DNA from: Parietaria judaica
Taxonomy: Eukaryota > Streptophyta > Magnoliopsida > Rosales > Urticaceae
Reading direction: 5' to 3'
NCBI GenBank assembly: GCA_954871525.1
Contig: OX940860.1
Span: forward strand, 22,972,001 to 23,036,000
Length of the DNA: 64,000 nt
Below, one piece after another: positions 1 through 10,344 of the stretch (position 1 is its first letter; each line of letters begins with the position of its first letter). Under the pieces are notes generated by a model. The model searched no databases. It saw only the letters and a list, made by a program, of their open reading frames with translations, and had not been told where the DNA came from. The position numbers and the translations under genes were made by a program.

Positions 1-1120
1 AACCACTGATGGTTCTTGGGTCTAATTTCTTTTCTTGTGGGTTATAAATCCTTACTTCAGACGGGCATCCCCAAACGCGTACATGATGTAAACTTGGTTT
101 CCAACCTTTGAAAAGCTCAAATGGCGTTTTTGGAACAACCTTGGTTGGAACACGGTTTAATATGTACACAGCCGTCTTAAGAGCTTCGGTCCATAATGAG
201 CTCGGAAGTTTAGAGTTGCTACGCATACTCCGCACCATGTCCAATAATGTTCGGTTTCTTCTTTCTGCTACACCATTTTGATGTGGTGTACCAGGCATAG
301 TAAATTGGGCAACAATCCCATGTTCTTGAAGAAACTTCGCAAATGGACCAGGTGCTTGTCCATCTTCAGTGTATCTACCATAATATTCTCCACCTCTATC
401 AGATCTCACTATCTTAATCTGTTTTCCACATTGTTTTTCAACTTCAGCTTTAAATATCTTAAAGACATCTAAAGCCTCGCTTTTATGTGGAATCAGATAA
501 AGATACGTATAGCGAGAAAAATCATCTATAAAGGTGATAAAATATTTCTGACTATCTGAGTCTATGTCAGGACTACATATGTCAGTATGGATGATTTGTA
601 AAATTTCAGAACTCCTCTTTGCACCTTTCTTTGATTTGTTGGTCTGCTTTCCCTTAATGCAGTCCACACAAGTATCAAAGTCAGTAAAATCTAAAGTAGT
701 TAATACTTCATCTTTCACTAACCTTTTAATTCTCTCAATGGAGATATGACATAATCTCCGGTGCCACAACATAGAGGAATCGTCTTTCGTAACACATCTT
801 TTAATGCCAGTGTGAACATGCAAGGTATTATTAATGATTTCACTATGTAAATGAAGAAGATAAAGACCATTTATTAAAACACCATATCCAATCATTTCAG
901 AAGCATAAGTTATACGCAAAGATGCATCTTTAAAAGTGAATGAATAGCCCAAAAGATCAAGTCTTGAAACAGAAATCAAATTCTTAGCAAAACTTGGAAT
1001 ATAAAAGGTCTTTTCTAAACATAAAATGAAACCATTCCTTAAAACTAATTTGCATGTCCCAACAGCTTCCACAGTTGAAGGAATCTTATTTCCTGACAGG
1101 ATATCACACTCATTGTTCAC
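1..1120 (-). pseudogene. pol: Copia pol: gag-pre-integrase and integrase core (partial)
   Basis: From 1120 to the left edge the minus strand is open without a stop. It reads through the HHCC zinc-binding part (LWHRRLCHIS ... CVDC) and the DDE integrase core: HTDI for the first Asp, RSDRGGEYYG for the second, NGVAERRNRT for the catalytic Glu. It runs off the window after integrase, before reverse transcriptase. The frame is shifted by one base relative to gag at 1117-1120, so it cannot be translated as a fusion from this copy without recoding. There is no ATG-based start of its own. Confidence 0.88.
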
Positions 1121-2013
1121 CTCCTTAGGTTTTTCATACCCTGCAGGGAAGTCGAAATGTGAACAGTTGCTCCTGAATCAACCCACCATGTGTCAACATT
1201 TACATCAACCATATTAGACTCGTAACAAACCAGAGAAATGTTACCTTTCTTCACCAGCCAGGCTGTGAATTTGGCGCAGTCTTTCCTTTCATGCCCCTTC
1301 TTCTTACAGAAGTGACATTTCCTCACTTTCTTGATCTCCACTTCGGGTGGTATTTTACCTTTCCCTTTGTCCTTATTGAATGGTGTCTTCTTTCTAGCAT
1401 GAGTCACCATGTGGACAGTTTCATTTTTCTCCATAAGGAGCCGACTCTCCTCTTGTACGCACATGGTCATAAGCTCATTAATTGACCATTTATCCTTGTG
1501 CGTATTGTAGGAGATCTTAAATGGCCCATATTTCGAAGGAAGAGAGGTCAAGATATAGTGAACAAGGAAGGATTCAGACATATCCACTTCCAGGTTTTTC
1601 AATTGAGCTGCAGTATCCCTCATTTTCATGATGTACTCGCGCACTCCTTTTTCACTAGTGAGTCGAAACGATGTGAACTTCATTATCAGGGTGCTTGCCA
1701 GTGCTTTGTCGGAAGTTTCAAACTGCTCATCAACGGCTTTCATCAGAGAACGGATGTTGGTATGCTGATCGACTGAACCCCGAATACCAGAAGAAATTCT
1801 CGTCTTTACGTACATTATGCTGAGACGATTAGATCGTTCCCAACGTTCGTAAAGAGCAATTTCAGCAGGAGAACTGGTATCGGTGATAGCAGGTTCGTCC
1901 ATCCTTATAGCATAGTCCATATCCATCCAGCCTAAATGAAGCAATATTCTTTCCTTCCAGATCTTGAAATTGTCACCGGTTAGGTCCGGAACATCACAAC
2001 GAATATCAGACAT
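1117..2013 (-). pseudogene. gag: Copia gag polyprotein N-terminal part
   Basis: The probable start is the ATG at 2011-2013 (MSDIRCDVPDLTGDNFKIW); an upstream in-frame ATG at 2049 adds 12 residues that do not look like gag. The protein has the UBN2-type Copia gag domain, a CCHC zinc knuckle (CHFCKKKGHERKDC, about 60 residues before the end) and the start of the aspartic protease (WWVDSGATVHIS, catalytic DSG). It then ends at a TGA at 1117-1119, while the downstream pol frame continues one base out of register. In Copia elements gag and pol normally form one frame, so this is a frameshift lesion rather than a natural end. Confidence 0.85.
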
Positions 2014-2130
2014 ACCAGCGGGTAAAATAGCTGTGAATATTAAATACATATATGCTTAGTTCATGACTTTATATGAGACTATTTTATATGTTAAATAATA
2101 TGTTTACCAATGTAAAACATATATATAACA

Positions 2131-2695
2131 AAACACAACATAAATCAATGACATAAAATTGCATGTGGGCGAAATTTTAATTCAAATAGATTTATGACAA
2201 TATGATAAAGCAATGAGATTATAGAATACTTAAGTCCTGTGGGACGATTAAGAATAATCAAATTCTTTATCTTAGCTAATTATAAGAATATTTAAATTTC
2301 TTATAATAAATATTTAATAAAACACAACATAAATCATATGACATAAAATTGCCTGTGGGCGAAATTTTAATTCAAATAGATTTATGACAATATGATAAAG
2401 CAATGAGATTATAGAATACTTAAGTCCTGTGGGACGATTAAGAATAATCAAATTCTTTATCTTAGCTAATTATAAGAATATTTAAATTTCTTATAATAAA
2501 TATTTAATAAAACACAACATAAATCATATGACATAAAATTGCCTGTGGGCGAAATTTTAATTCAAATAGATTTATGACAATATGATAAAGCTATAAGATT
2601 ATGATATACTTAAGTCCTGTGGGACGATTAAGAATAAATAATCAAATATTTTATCCTAATTAATCATAAAAATATAATAAAATTCCTGTGGGATA
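2131..2695. repeat. Tandem repeat, about 190-bp unit, three copies
   Basis: Three consecutive copies begin at 2131, 2320 and 2510 (periods 189 and 190), each starting AAACACAACATAAATCA and containing CCTGTGGGACGATTAAGAAT. The first two are nearly identical and the third decays after about 130 bases. The array lies in the untranslated leader of the Copia element, between the primer-binding site and gag. Confidence 0.93.
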
Positions 2696-3558
2696 AGATT
2701 ATTATATCAATTATAATTAACTACAATTCAATGTCGTATAACATAATGTAATCTTAATCATAAAGTATGGTTTAATAAAATTTAGGATGTTGTGGCTCTC
2801 CAAAATAAATCAAACCATATAGATCACACGACATTTTTTTTTTTTAAATAATGTCTTATAATATAATCTTTCACAATATAATCTTTACTAATCAAAGATG
2901 CTAGAGCAATTCTCAATTAGAAAAATTATCAGATTACTAGACCATTATTTAACTTATTTTCGAGGTTCTATTATATTGACGCTTTAGGAAATACCATAAT
3001 TAAATACATACAATAAGCTTCAATAAACAAATAATCAGAACCATGGAAACAACAATAAAAATATCATATTAGTAGTCATTTTTCTGAAAAACTACATGTC
3101 ATTTAGTTTCTGTCAAACTACATGTCATTTTCTTTATGCTGAATCATGAAAAACGACATCAGAGGAGCAAAATGACATTAAAATGCGAAATGACAGCAAA
3201 CAGAGGAAAACGACAATTTATTTAAAAAACGACGTCATAAACCAAACGACGTCATAACTGAGAAAACGACAATGTATGGAAACGACAACAGAGATAAACG
3301 ACGTGTCGTTGGGAGTCGTCTTCAACCTTTAGACGGGTCAGAATGACCCCGTTACGACCCAACTTATGACCCGGCTCGTTCTCACTCCTTTTTCCACCAA
3401 AATCATCGTTTTAAAGCCCAGAATTGTTAGAAAAAATATTTCCAGAAGATTTGTCAAATAATATCGAAGTTTTGACGTGAAAAAATGAAGACCCGACATG
3501 AGCCATGAACGACTTTTTCAAAAAAAATTGAAAAAAACAAGGCAGAGGCTTTTTAATC

Positions 3559-3570
3559 GCTCTGATACCA
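3559..3570 (-). other. Primer-binding site of the Copia element
   Basis: The minus strand reads TGGTATCAGAGC, the standard primer-binding site of plant Copia elements, complementary to the 3' end of initiator tRNA-Met. It sits two bases inside the LTR end, the usual spacing. Confidence 0.93.
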
Positions 3571-3572
3571 AA

Positions 3573-3983
3573 TGTAAAACATAAATGCGATATTATAGGG
3601 TTCTTTAACATAATGAACACGAAAGTGCGGAAGCAAAAGGATTGAATTACCTCCCGCCATTGTTTCGCTCTCCGGCGAGCTTCGGCTTCGATTCCGGCGA
3701 CCCTTTCTCGGTCTTCTAAACTCTCGCTCTCACCCGCTAGATGGTGTACGTTTTCTGAATGTGTGAGTGAGTTTAGGGACCTCAAGGTGGTGTATTTATA
3801 GCCTCCATGACCATCAATGGAGAATCGTAATCCCACAATTAACGGCATTAATTTTGCTTGATTTCCGGCAATCAATTAGAGCTGATTGATTTACAAATCA
3901 GTGGTAAATCGTTTTATATATGGATCACAATATGAAGAGAATATTTTCTCATTATTTCTCAATTAATGAGAAATATTCTTACA
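3573..3983 (-). repeat. 5' LTR of the Copia element (about 411 bp)
   Basis: On the minus strand the LTR runs from TGTAAGAATATTTC at 3983 to GTTTTACA at 3573. It has the TG...CA ends and a short inverted repeat (TGTAA/TTACA) expected of LTRs. Two bases separate its inner end from the primer-binding site. A TATA box lies inside it, consistent with a U3 promoter. The outer boundary is inferred from the TG/CA rule and from the abrupt change to GC-rich sequence at 3984. Confidence 0.8.
3786..3797 (-). promoter_or_regulatory. TATA box in the LTR
   Basis: The minus strand reads CTATAAATACACC, a canonical plant TATA box, about 190 bases inside the outer LTR end. It probably marks the U3 promoter of the element. 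No start site can be confirmed from sequence alone. Confidence 0.6.
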
Positions 3984-4780
3984 TTCTCCTCCGAGCGACG
4001 ACGATCGCTTTCGGGAGATACGCCGGGCCCTCCTGGCCAACCCTAGGCGGGATTGGTCCAATGATTTCACCGAGAATCGGGTCATTCGGTCCGGTGTCTT
4101 CCAAGAAGCGATGATTCTTGGTCCTCTTCCAGCGTCGCTTCTTCCGGAGGGCTTCTCCCGCGAGGTGGCGCCCGAAGATCCGACCGCGCCGAAGCCTAAA
4201 GCGTCGAAGAAGAAGAAGAGGAAAGACGAGGCTAGGGCGGATTTTGTCGATCCTCCCGTTGATGGGGGTCTCTCTCCTGTGCCGTCACCCTCGGGGAAGC
4301 GGCCGGTTGAGGGGTCGACCGAGGCTCCTCTTCCAAAAAGGAGCAGAACCCCCCCCCCCCCCCCCCCCCACCGGTCATGCCTTTTGGCACCGACTCGCGT
4401 CAAACGGCCCGGCAGGGCGACGAAGCAGCCCCTTCCTCCGCCCGGAAAGAGAGAGCCGATTTTGTCGATTCTCCTATGACCCGGCAAAGCGGCGAAGCAA
4501 CCCCTGCCTCCGTCCGGAGGGAGAGAGCCGATTTTGTCGATTCTCCTATTTCAGAGTTTCCTCGCCCGGAGGCGTCCTTGCCCTCGGCCTTAGATGCAAC
4601 CCCGGAGCCTCGCTCTCGGCCTTCCCAAAGACTGTGTAAAATCTTCCCGAGACCAAAACTGACATAGCCCGACTTCTCTAGCCTTTGAAACCGTGGGAGG
4701 GCCTGATCGAGGCCAACACAGATCAGAGGTTGTCGTGTGTTTTATATTACACGAAGTACGTACCTCTTAGCTTTATAAAT
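3984..4780 (+). pseudogene. Retrotransposon gag-like coding fragment
   Basis: This GC-rich block contrasts sharply with its flanks. From 3985 an open frame gives an acidic then Lys-rich protein (DDDRFREIRRALLANPRRDW, later PKPKASKKKKRKDEARADFV) that reads into a 21-C homopolymer (4349-4369). The frame that continues the same composition changes there, to the frame starting at 4377 (MPFGTDSRQTARQGD). A unit of about 72 bases ending in CGATTTTGTCGATTCTCCTAT is tandemly repeated at 4415-4550. Composition and layout resemble gag regions of plant Gypsy elements, but no diagnostic motif is visible. The LTR of the Copia element abuts it directly at 3983, so it was probably the insertion target. Confidence 0.45.
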
Positions 4781-5857
4781 CCAATCTAACAGTTGGTTGC
4801 CGTCACAACGGGGAAATCCAAACGGGCCCGTAGTGCTCTCTAAGTAGCCATCAAAGACGTCAGAAGTTGACGTGGTTGTAGAAAGTTGCTATGTAGACAT
4901 CGTCCGCTGTTTGGTCTGCCCAACTTCCACAACTTTTGGAGTTTCCGCCGATAAACCGAACGGAGAACTATGACATCCTCTCCGGCTTACAAGGTCCTTG
5001 TGTTGGCCTCCGTCTCCGACCCCTGGAAACTCAAGAGATCGTGACAATAATAAATCCACCGATAACAAGAATTTTCAAATCAGTATATGTCCCAACAACA
5101 TATACCTTACAAAATTATAAACAGTAAATGCTTGTTGTCGGTTTTAACATTTCTGTTAATAATACGGATGGAAATTAACAGGCAAGGAAAAACAAATAAA
5201 AAAAATGATAATAGAAATTTCGCTGCGAAAAATAAAAATAGAATATCACCACTATAATGCAAAACACTGAATACATCGGCCTCTATTATCCCATTATTAA
5301 ATAGGGTCAAAGAATTTAATTAAGATCCCAAATAAACTTGGGTAATGGTGTAAAGAATAGTTTCAAATACGTAATTTATAGTAGTTAATGAATTAAATTA
5401 GAAGTATATTCCTCGAGTAAAAACATAGACTTTTATAGAAGATCAAGCACAGATCTAAAGGATTCTTGACATAAGCCCCGCGTATAGAATTAACATTAGA
5501 GGATCCACAAGGCTACACCATGGTTCGGGATCCCCCCGGTAAACCACCGGAAGCCTGCAATTTTCCGGTTTCCTGAGCTCACCGGCAGTCGCCACACCAT
5601 CCATTTCTGCTATACCGTTACAAAGCCGGGTTTTCCAATCAAAATTGTCAAAAGGGTTTAAACACAACTCACTATCTAGGAACTAGATTGCTACTTAACT
5701 ATTACAGAATTTCAAAAGTAAATAAATAAAAGATAATCTTTAATGCAGAGTCCGCCTAATTCAGTTGTCTCCGGTCGTAAATTCTTGTGGTTGCTCGGCA
5801 AGTTTTCCCGGAAAATCCGACGCAGAAGCGACAACCTGGCACAATATGTTTTTAGAT
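4781..5857. other. Intergenic, no supported gene
   Basis: Two GC-richer islands (about 4800-5045 and 5460-5660) sit in AT-rich DNA. Short open frames exist on both strands, but none has a recognisable domain, start context or splice structure. They may be decayed mobile-element sequence. The stretch 5661-5857 is the expected 3' flank of MAK16. Confidence 0.5.
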
Positions 5858-8225
5858 TCATCCAACAAGACGCTGAGCCGTCCTTTGTCTTCCGCCTGTA
5901 TCTTCGTGCTCAACCTAAAAAACAAGGCAACGACACTTAAAAGACGTGTAGATTCGATATCCATAGACCAGAAACATTAAACTGTTAATTTAAATTTAAT
6001 TCTATTCAATATAATAGTAATGTGATGAAAAAGAGTCCACAAATTCCAATCAAAGCAGCGAATCAATGGCTTTGACAATTTTACCTCAACAAGGACTTTC
6101 TGTTTCTTCTTCAATTTAGCGACGGGTCCTTCTTTCTCAATTCTTCGAGAAGCCGAAGAGGATTCTATTCTCTCTCGCTTGTGGGGAAGCGGTTCTGCCT
6201 CTTCATCATCGTCGTCTATTCCATCTACGATTTAAAGCTATATGTAAATTTCATCTGAAAAATAACCCTTCTCTTCCAAAAAAAAAATTACAAACTAAAG
6301 AAATGCTTTTTTTCTGGTCTGTTGTTCTAGAAACCGTCTATGAATTATTTCTTCCCAAAGAAAATCCATTTTCAGGTATATCATTCACAACCACTGGCAG
6401 TCAATATGATTAAAAAAATTAGAGAATTTTGATAATTATTCGTCAATTGAAAATTGTGTTTTAAACGAAATTAGCAGAGTTTTCTAATGAATTGGTTGGT
6501 GAACATGACTTGACAAAATCAGTAGAGACCTATTAAAGAAGGTAGAATCTGCTTTACCATTATCGTCATCGGAGGGAATGTCGTCCATCGGGTAACCATC
6601 GAAATCTTCCATATCATCTTCCTCTTCAAGTCCATCAATACCTTCAACATATTCAATCTCTCTCTCCTGCATTGCCATGTGACAGAATAAAAAGACAAAT
6701 GGGAACGTAAGCAATTAAACAGAAAGCCCGTTCGGTTAGATATAAGGATCATGTCAAATAAGATTTCTACCTCCTCTGTTTCCTCTTGTTCGTAGGCAAC
6801 ATCCTCCGACATCTCAAGAACTTTATTATATGCTTTAAGAGGATAGTTATATATATCGCCATAAACTCCATTCTTAAGGCGGTCTACTAATTCCTTCTCG
6901 ATAACCTTTTCCAATAAAGCAGCCTTTTCAGCCTTCTCTTCTCTCCTAGCTTCTCTCTTTTTCTCTTTTCTTGGCGTCGTCATAATTTTCTCCCTGTTGA
7001 ATATAGAAATAGAAAACAAAAGACAAAAACCTTAAATACAAAAACCATCATCAACTCTGATCATGTCAATTAAATCAATGACCTCAAAAACTCTGTTTCC
7101 GAGTGAGAAAATTGGCGGATTTAAAGAAAGTTTTACGCCTCTGATAGCTTGGAGAAAGTTAAAGCACCCAAGCATGAGAAAATACCTCGTCTTCAGAGCA
7201 AGCTTCCTCATGCGTATCCGCATCTGAGTCATTTTGGTTAAACGTTGCTTCGTCTTGTGTACAAGAAACTTAGGCCAATACATCTGTGTATATATGACAA
7301 CATGAAAGTTATTACAAAGAATCTAAGTCGAGTCCAAAAGAATAGTTTATCTTTTTGTTGATAAAATATAAATAAGAAAATCAAGATTTTCAGTACCAAA
7401 TGATTGTCAATAATCTCAAGCGCTTTCTCATAGTTCCGCGGCAGCTTCACTCTTTCCCATAATTTGTTAGGCATGTGAGCTCTTTCTATAGTCTTCATGT
7501 AAAGATAGAAGACTCCTGCAGAACAGACATAAAGAGCGACACAAGTAAAACTCAAATTCGATACAAACCTAAAAAACCCGCCAATGCAGAAGAATTTGAT
7601 ATTCATGACAGTTGTTAGCTATGCCAATTATGAGATTATCCCATCAACCAGTAATAGCAGATTCCTAATTTTTCCTCTCAGTTGCCTACACTTAAAGCCC
7701 TTTTCGATTATTTGCATAACTTTTTTAGTTAAAGATGAAAAGGAAGCCTTAAGTACCGACTTCGATACACCCGGGTATCAGAAAAAACACTTCATCAACA
7801 CGTTCGAGGAAGAACGAAGCAACATTTCGAGAAATGGCCCGATTCATCCCATATATACTTCTGAAATTCTATACTTTATCTCCAGTTTCTGATCAAACAA
7901 ATGAAAACACTAGACCTAGATTGAAGCACCAATACTAGTAACTGAATAATGAGGAGGAGAAGAAAGTACCATCATGGTCGCGAATGGTGGCGTAGCGACT
8001 GTTGGCGAGAGGGCAAGAGCTCCGGTTGCAGATTCCGGTCACGTTGTACGGATTCCGGCAGAAAATCCCCGTCTCGATTCTACAATCCCAAAATCAAAAA
8101 ACCATGAGAACCCGATTCGCCAAACACTGGAAAACAAAGAATTGATGGAGAGGAAGGACCGACTTGGCCATGAAGCTGCAGTGCTTGTGCCTGATGACCT
8201 GCCATATGACCTCATCGTTCTGCAT
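5858..8225 (-). CDS. MAK16: MAK16, 60S ribosome biogenesis protein
   Basis: MAK16 is a nucleolar protein needed for maturation of the large ribosomal subunit. Eight coding exons were assigned: 8225-8164, 8079-7970, 7515-7397, 7283-7186, 6993-6771, 6666-6558, 6224-6085 and 5914-5858. All introns are GT-AG and the exons sum to 918 bases (305 residues), matching the family's size of about 300. The start [19 protein letters not shown] is the conserved N-terminus. Then come a Cys-rich ribosomal L28e-like part ([20 protein letters not shown]), the signature [20 protein letters not shown], a basic [20 protein letters not shown] segment and an acidic tail ([16 protein letters not shown]). A short last exon ends TAQRLVG. 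The 5' flank shows no obvious TATA box. Nothing appears broken. Confidence 0.95.
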
Positions 8226-8491
8226 TTTCGATCAGAATCCTTGAATCGATGAATCGGAAACTAGGGTTTCAGAGATTCTGATGAACGCCAAATTGGGCGG
8301 AACCAGAGAGAGAGAGAGAAGAAAGAGGAGTTTTGGGGTTTAGGGTTTTGTAAAATGTAAACCTTGCCTGTCAGTATTTTGCTGAAATTATTTTAATAAA
8401 TTTAATCTAAGCTCCCTAAATTATTTGTTTTTGAGTTATCCTAGTAGATTATATAATTCCTTGCACTCAAGTCCAATTTTTAGATCGAGGT

Positions 8492-8559
8492 CATTGTTCT
8501 TCTGGATATTTGCGGCAAAAGAACTCACAAAATAAGCAAGAGTAGCATTCCATTTTTCT
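8492..8559 (+). repeat. 68-bp direct repeat, left copy
   Basis: CATTGTTCTTCTGGATATTTGC... through CATTTTTCT recurs at 9542-9610 with a one-base difference (AGTAGCATT against AGTATGCATT). The two copies are 1,050 bp apart and flank a putative small DNA element. Confidence 0.9.
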
Positions 8560-9541
8560 ATTAAGTGCATTTGTTTGCACTTAATAGACCTCTTAATCTT
8601 AATGGGTAAGATTTAAGTCTATTAAGTGTATTTATTTTTGCCTCTTAATGAATCAGATTTGCAAAAGTAACTTAATGACATTTAGATTCTCTCTCCTAAT
8701 TACTTTCTTAACAAAAAACTTCAAAATTCCATAACTTTATTTTTATATCTCCAATGGAGTCATAAAAAATACCATTGGAAAGTTTGAGACAAGACGATTC
8801 CAATGATAGGTGGAAAGATATATTTTCGACGTTTTAAAAAAAAATTAATTTTGATTTTTTTAATAAAAATATAAAATTATCTTAAATTTATAACTAAAAG
8901 TTAGAAAAATATATTAATTAGTTCATATATTTAAAATATTATATATAATTTTACGTTTTATAAATATAAATTTACAAATTTATTAATATAAATAAATCAA
9001 ATAATCATTCAAATAAAATATAAGGTTAATTAACGAAATACCCATTTTGTGCAAACTTTTTAAAAAACTACCCATTGTGTGTGTAAAAAACTACCCATAA
9101 TGGGTAGTTTTTTAAAAGGTTTGCACAAAATGGGTATTTCGTCTAAAAATGTTATTATACGATAGAATTTGCCTACAATGTATCATTTTCAAGTTGAAGT
9201 ATGTAAGAAAATTTATTATATTAAAATTTATTGTAAATTATTATTATTATTAGTTTTATTATTATAAAAAATATCAATTAGTGTTTAAAAAAATAATATT
9301 TACATTTCATCAGATAATAAATTAATTTAAAATTATTTTTGTTTTTTATTTTTTTATTTAAAAAAATAAGCATTTATTAAAGCTTATAATAAAATTTTGT
9401 TCGAAAAAATAAAAATGCATTCAGATCTAAAAAAACAGACTTAATTTGTATTCATTCAGATTCAGAGGTCACATCTTAATATTCAGATTTGCATTCAGAT
9501 TCAGACGTCTTAATCTTAATCGAAACAAACACACCCTTTGG
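8560..9541. mobile_element. Putative non-autonomous DNA element (about 980 bp)
   Basis: This AT-rich, non-coding segment has similar, inverted ends. The left end reads GTGCATTTGTTTGCACTTAA... CTCTTAATCTTAATGGGTAAG. The right end, reverse-complemented, reads AAGGGTGTGTTTGTTTCGAT TAAGATTAAGACGTCTGAAT. Such CTTAATCTTAA-rich termini occur in plant non-autonomous hAT or Mutator-type elements. It carries no coding frame. The 68-bp direct repeats on either side are far longer than any normal target duplication. A hairpin (9033-9142) lies inside. Confidence 0.5.
9033..9142. repeat. Long inverted repeat (about 42-bp arms)
   Basis: The left arm ACGAAATACCCATTTTGTGC AAAC... pairs with the right arm ending GCACAAAATGGGTATTTCGT, with about 40 of 42 bases matching. 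A third ACTACCCA unit sits in the loop next to TGGGTAGT. The result is an almost complete foldback of 110 bp, as in small MITEs or miRNA-like loci. Confidence 0.88.
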
Positions 9542-9610
9542 CATTGTTCTTCTGGATATTTGCGGCAAAAGAACTCACAAAATAAGCAAGAGTATGCATT
9601 CCATTTTTCT
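9542..9610 (+). repeat. 68-bp direct repeat, right copy
   Basis: This is the near-identical partner of the repeat at 8492-8559, one base longer. It immediately follows the inferred right end of the small DNA element. Confidence 0.9.
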
Positions 9611-10344
9611 TTTTGCAGTATGTGCTGTATTCAATAGTGAGATATTGTTACACATCACTCACTTTAGCAAAAAAAAAAATAACAACATAGGTCCTCATGA
9701 CCCATGTATTAGTAATTAGAGTAAATAAGTTTTTAAGTTTTGTTTTGTTTATGGATTAAGTCTTTACGTTTAAATAATCATTAGAGATAGTTTGTTTACG
9801 GATCAAGTACCTAGATTTTTTTAATTTGTTTCACGTAAGAACCATTTTATATATCTACCATTCTAAACAATCCGAGCTTTAACTCGTTCAAATCACTATC
9901 AATCTCCACCACACGAGGGGATCGCCTTCGATGTTCCGACAAACAAGACCGAGACCAGATCATTCTCACGTTGCTGCTAGTCGAGTTCGCGAGAAAAAAA
10001 AAAAACGATTTAACATCTTAACAAATCCATTTATAGTTTTATCCAGGGTTGTGATTATCCGTAAATGTGTTTTTTTAATTGTTTCAATCTCGCATAACCA
10101 TCGGTATTTCGCAACTCATTTCTTTCTGGATGAAATATTGAACAACATGCTTCCGAAAGTTTTGCCAAACCCTAGTAAAGGAGGCCAAAAAAGTAACTTT
10201 CATATAAAAATGGAGCGAGGTAAAAGTCCTGATTTTTACAGTGAGATAAGCTCAAAAAAAGCAGCTCATCCTCTCCTACATTAATTCTTCTGATGATGTT
10301 TCCTCACATTCACCGCATCAACAAGAATAACGCTCTAATTTCCA
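9611..10344. other. Intergenic, 3' flank of the DDT/PHD gene
   Basis: Moderately AT-rich sequence with only short unsupported open frames. About 10285-10344 is the likely start of the 3' untranslated region of the neighbouring minus-strand gene. No repeat or RNA gene was recognised. Confidence 0.5.

Larger units (their letters stand above)
1..3983 (-). mobile_element. Ty1/Copia LTR retrotransposon, 5' part
   Basis: This is the 5' portion of a Copia-superfamily element read right to left. In element order it shows an LTR (3983 down to 3573), a primer-binding site matching initiator tRNA-Met (3570-3559), a leader of about 1.5 kb containing tandem repeats, a gag region with a zinc knuckle and protease start, then gag-pre-integrase and integrase. 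The rest of integrase, reverse transcriptase, RNase H and the 3' LTR lie beyond the left edge. The gag-to-pol junction is frameshifted near 1118, so the copy is probably not autonomous. The target duplication cannot be checked because only one flank is in the window. Confidence 0.9.

Noticed and set aside
2131..3310. CRISPR-like array
   Set aside because: The repeats are 190-bp contiguous units in a plant retrotransposon leader, not short repeats with unique spacers.
3411..3875. 154-residue minus-strand open frame
   Set aside because: It spans the LTR, primer-binding site and leader of the Copia element and has no domain; it is a by-product of the LTR sequence.
5743..5980. Plus-strand frames near 5.8 kb
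   Set aside because: They lie antisense to the last MAK16 exon and its flank, with no domain.
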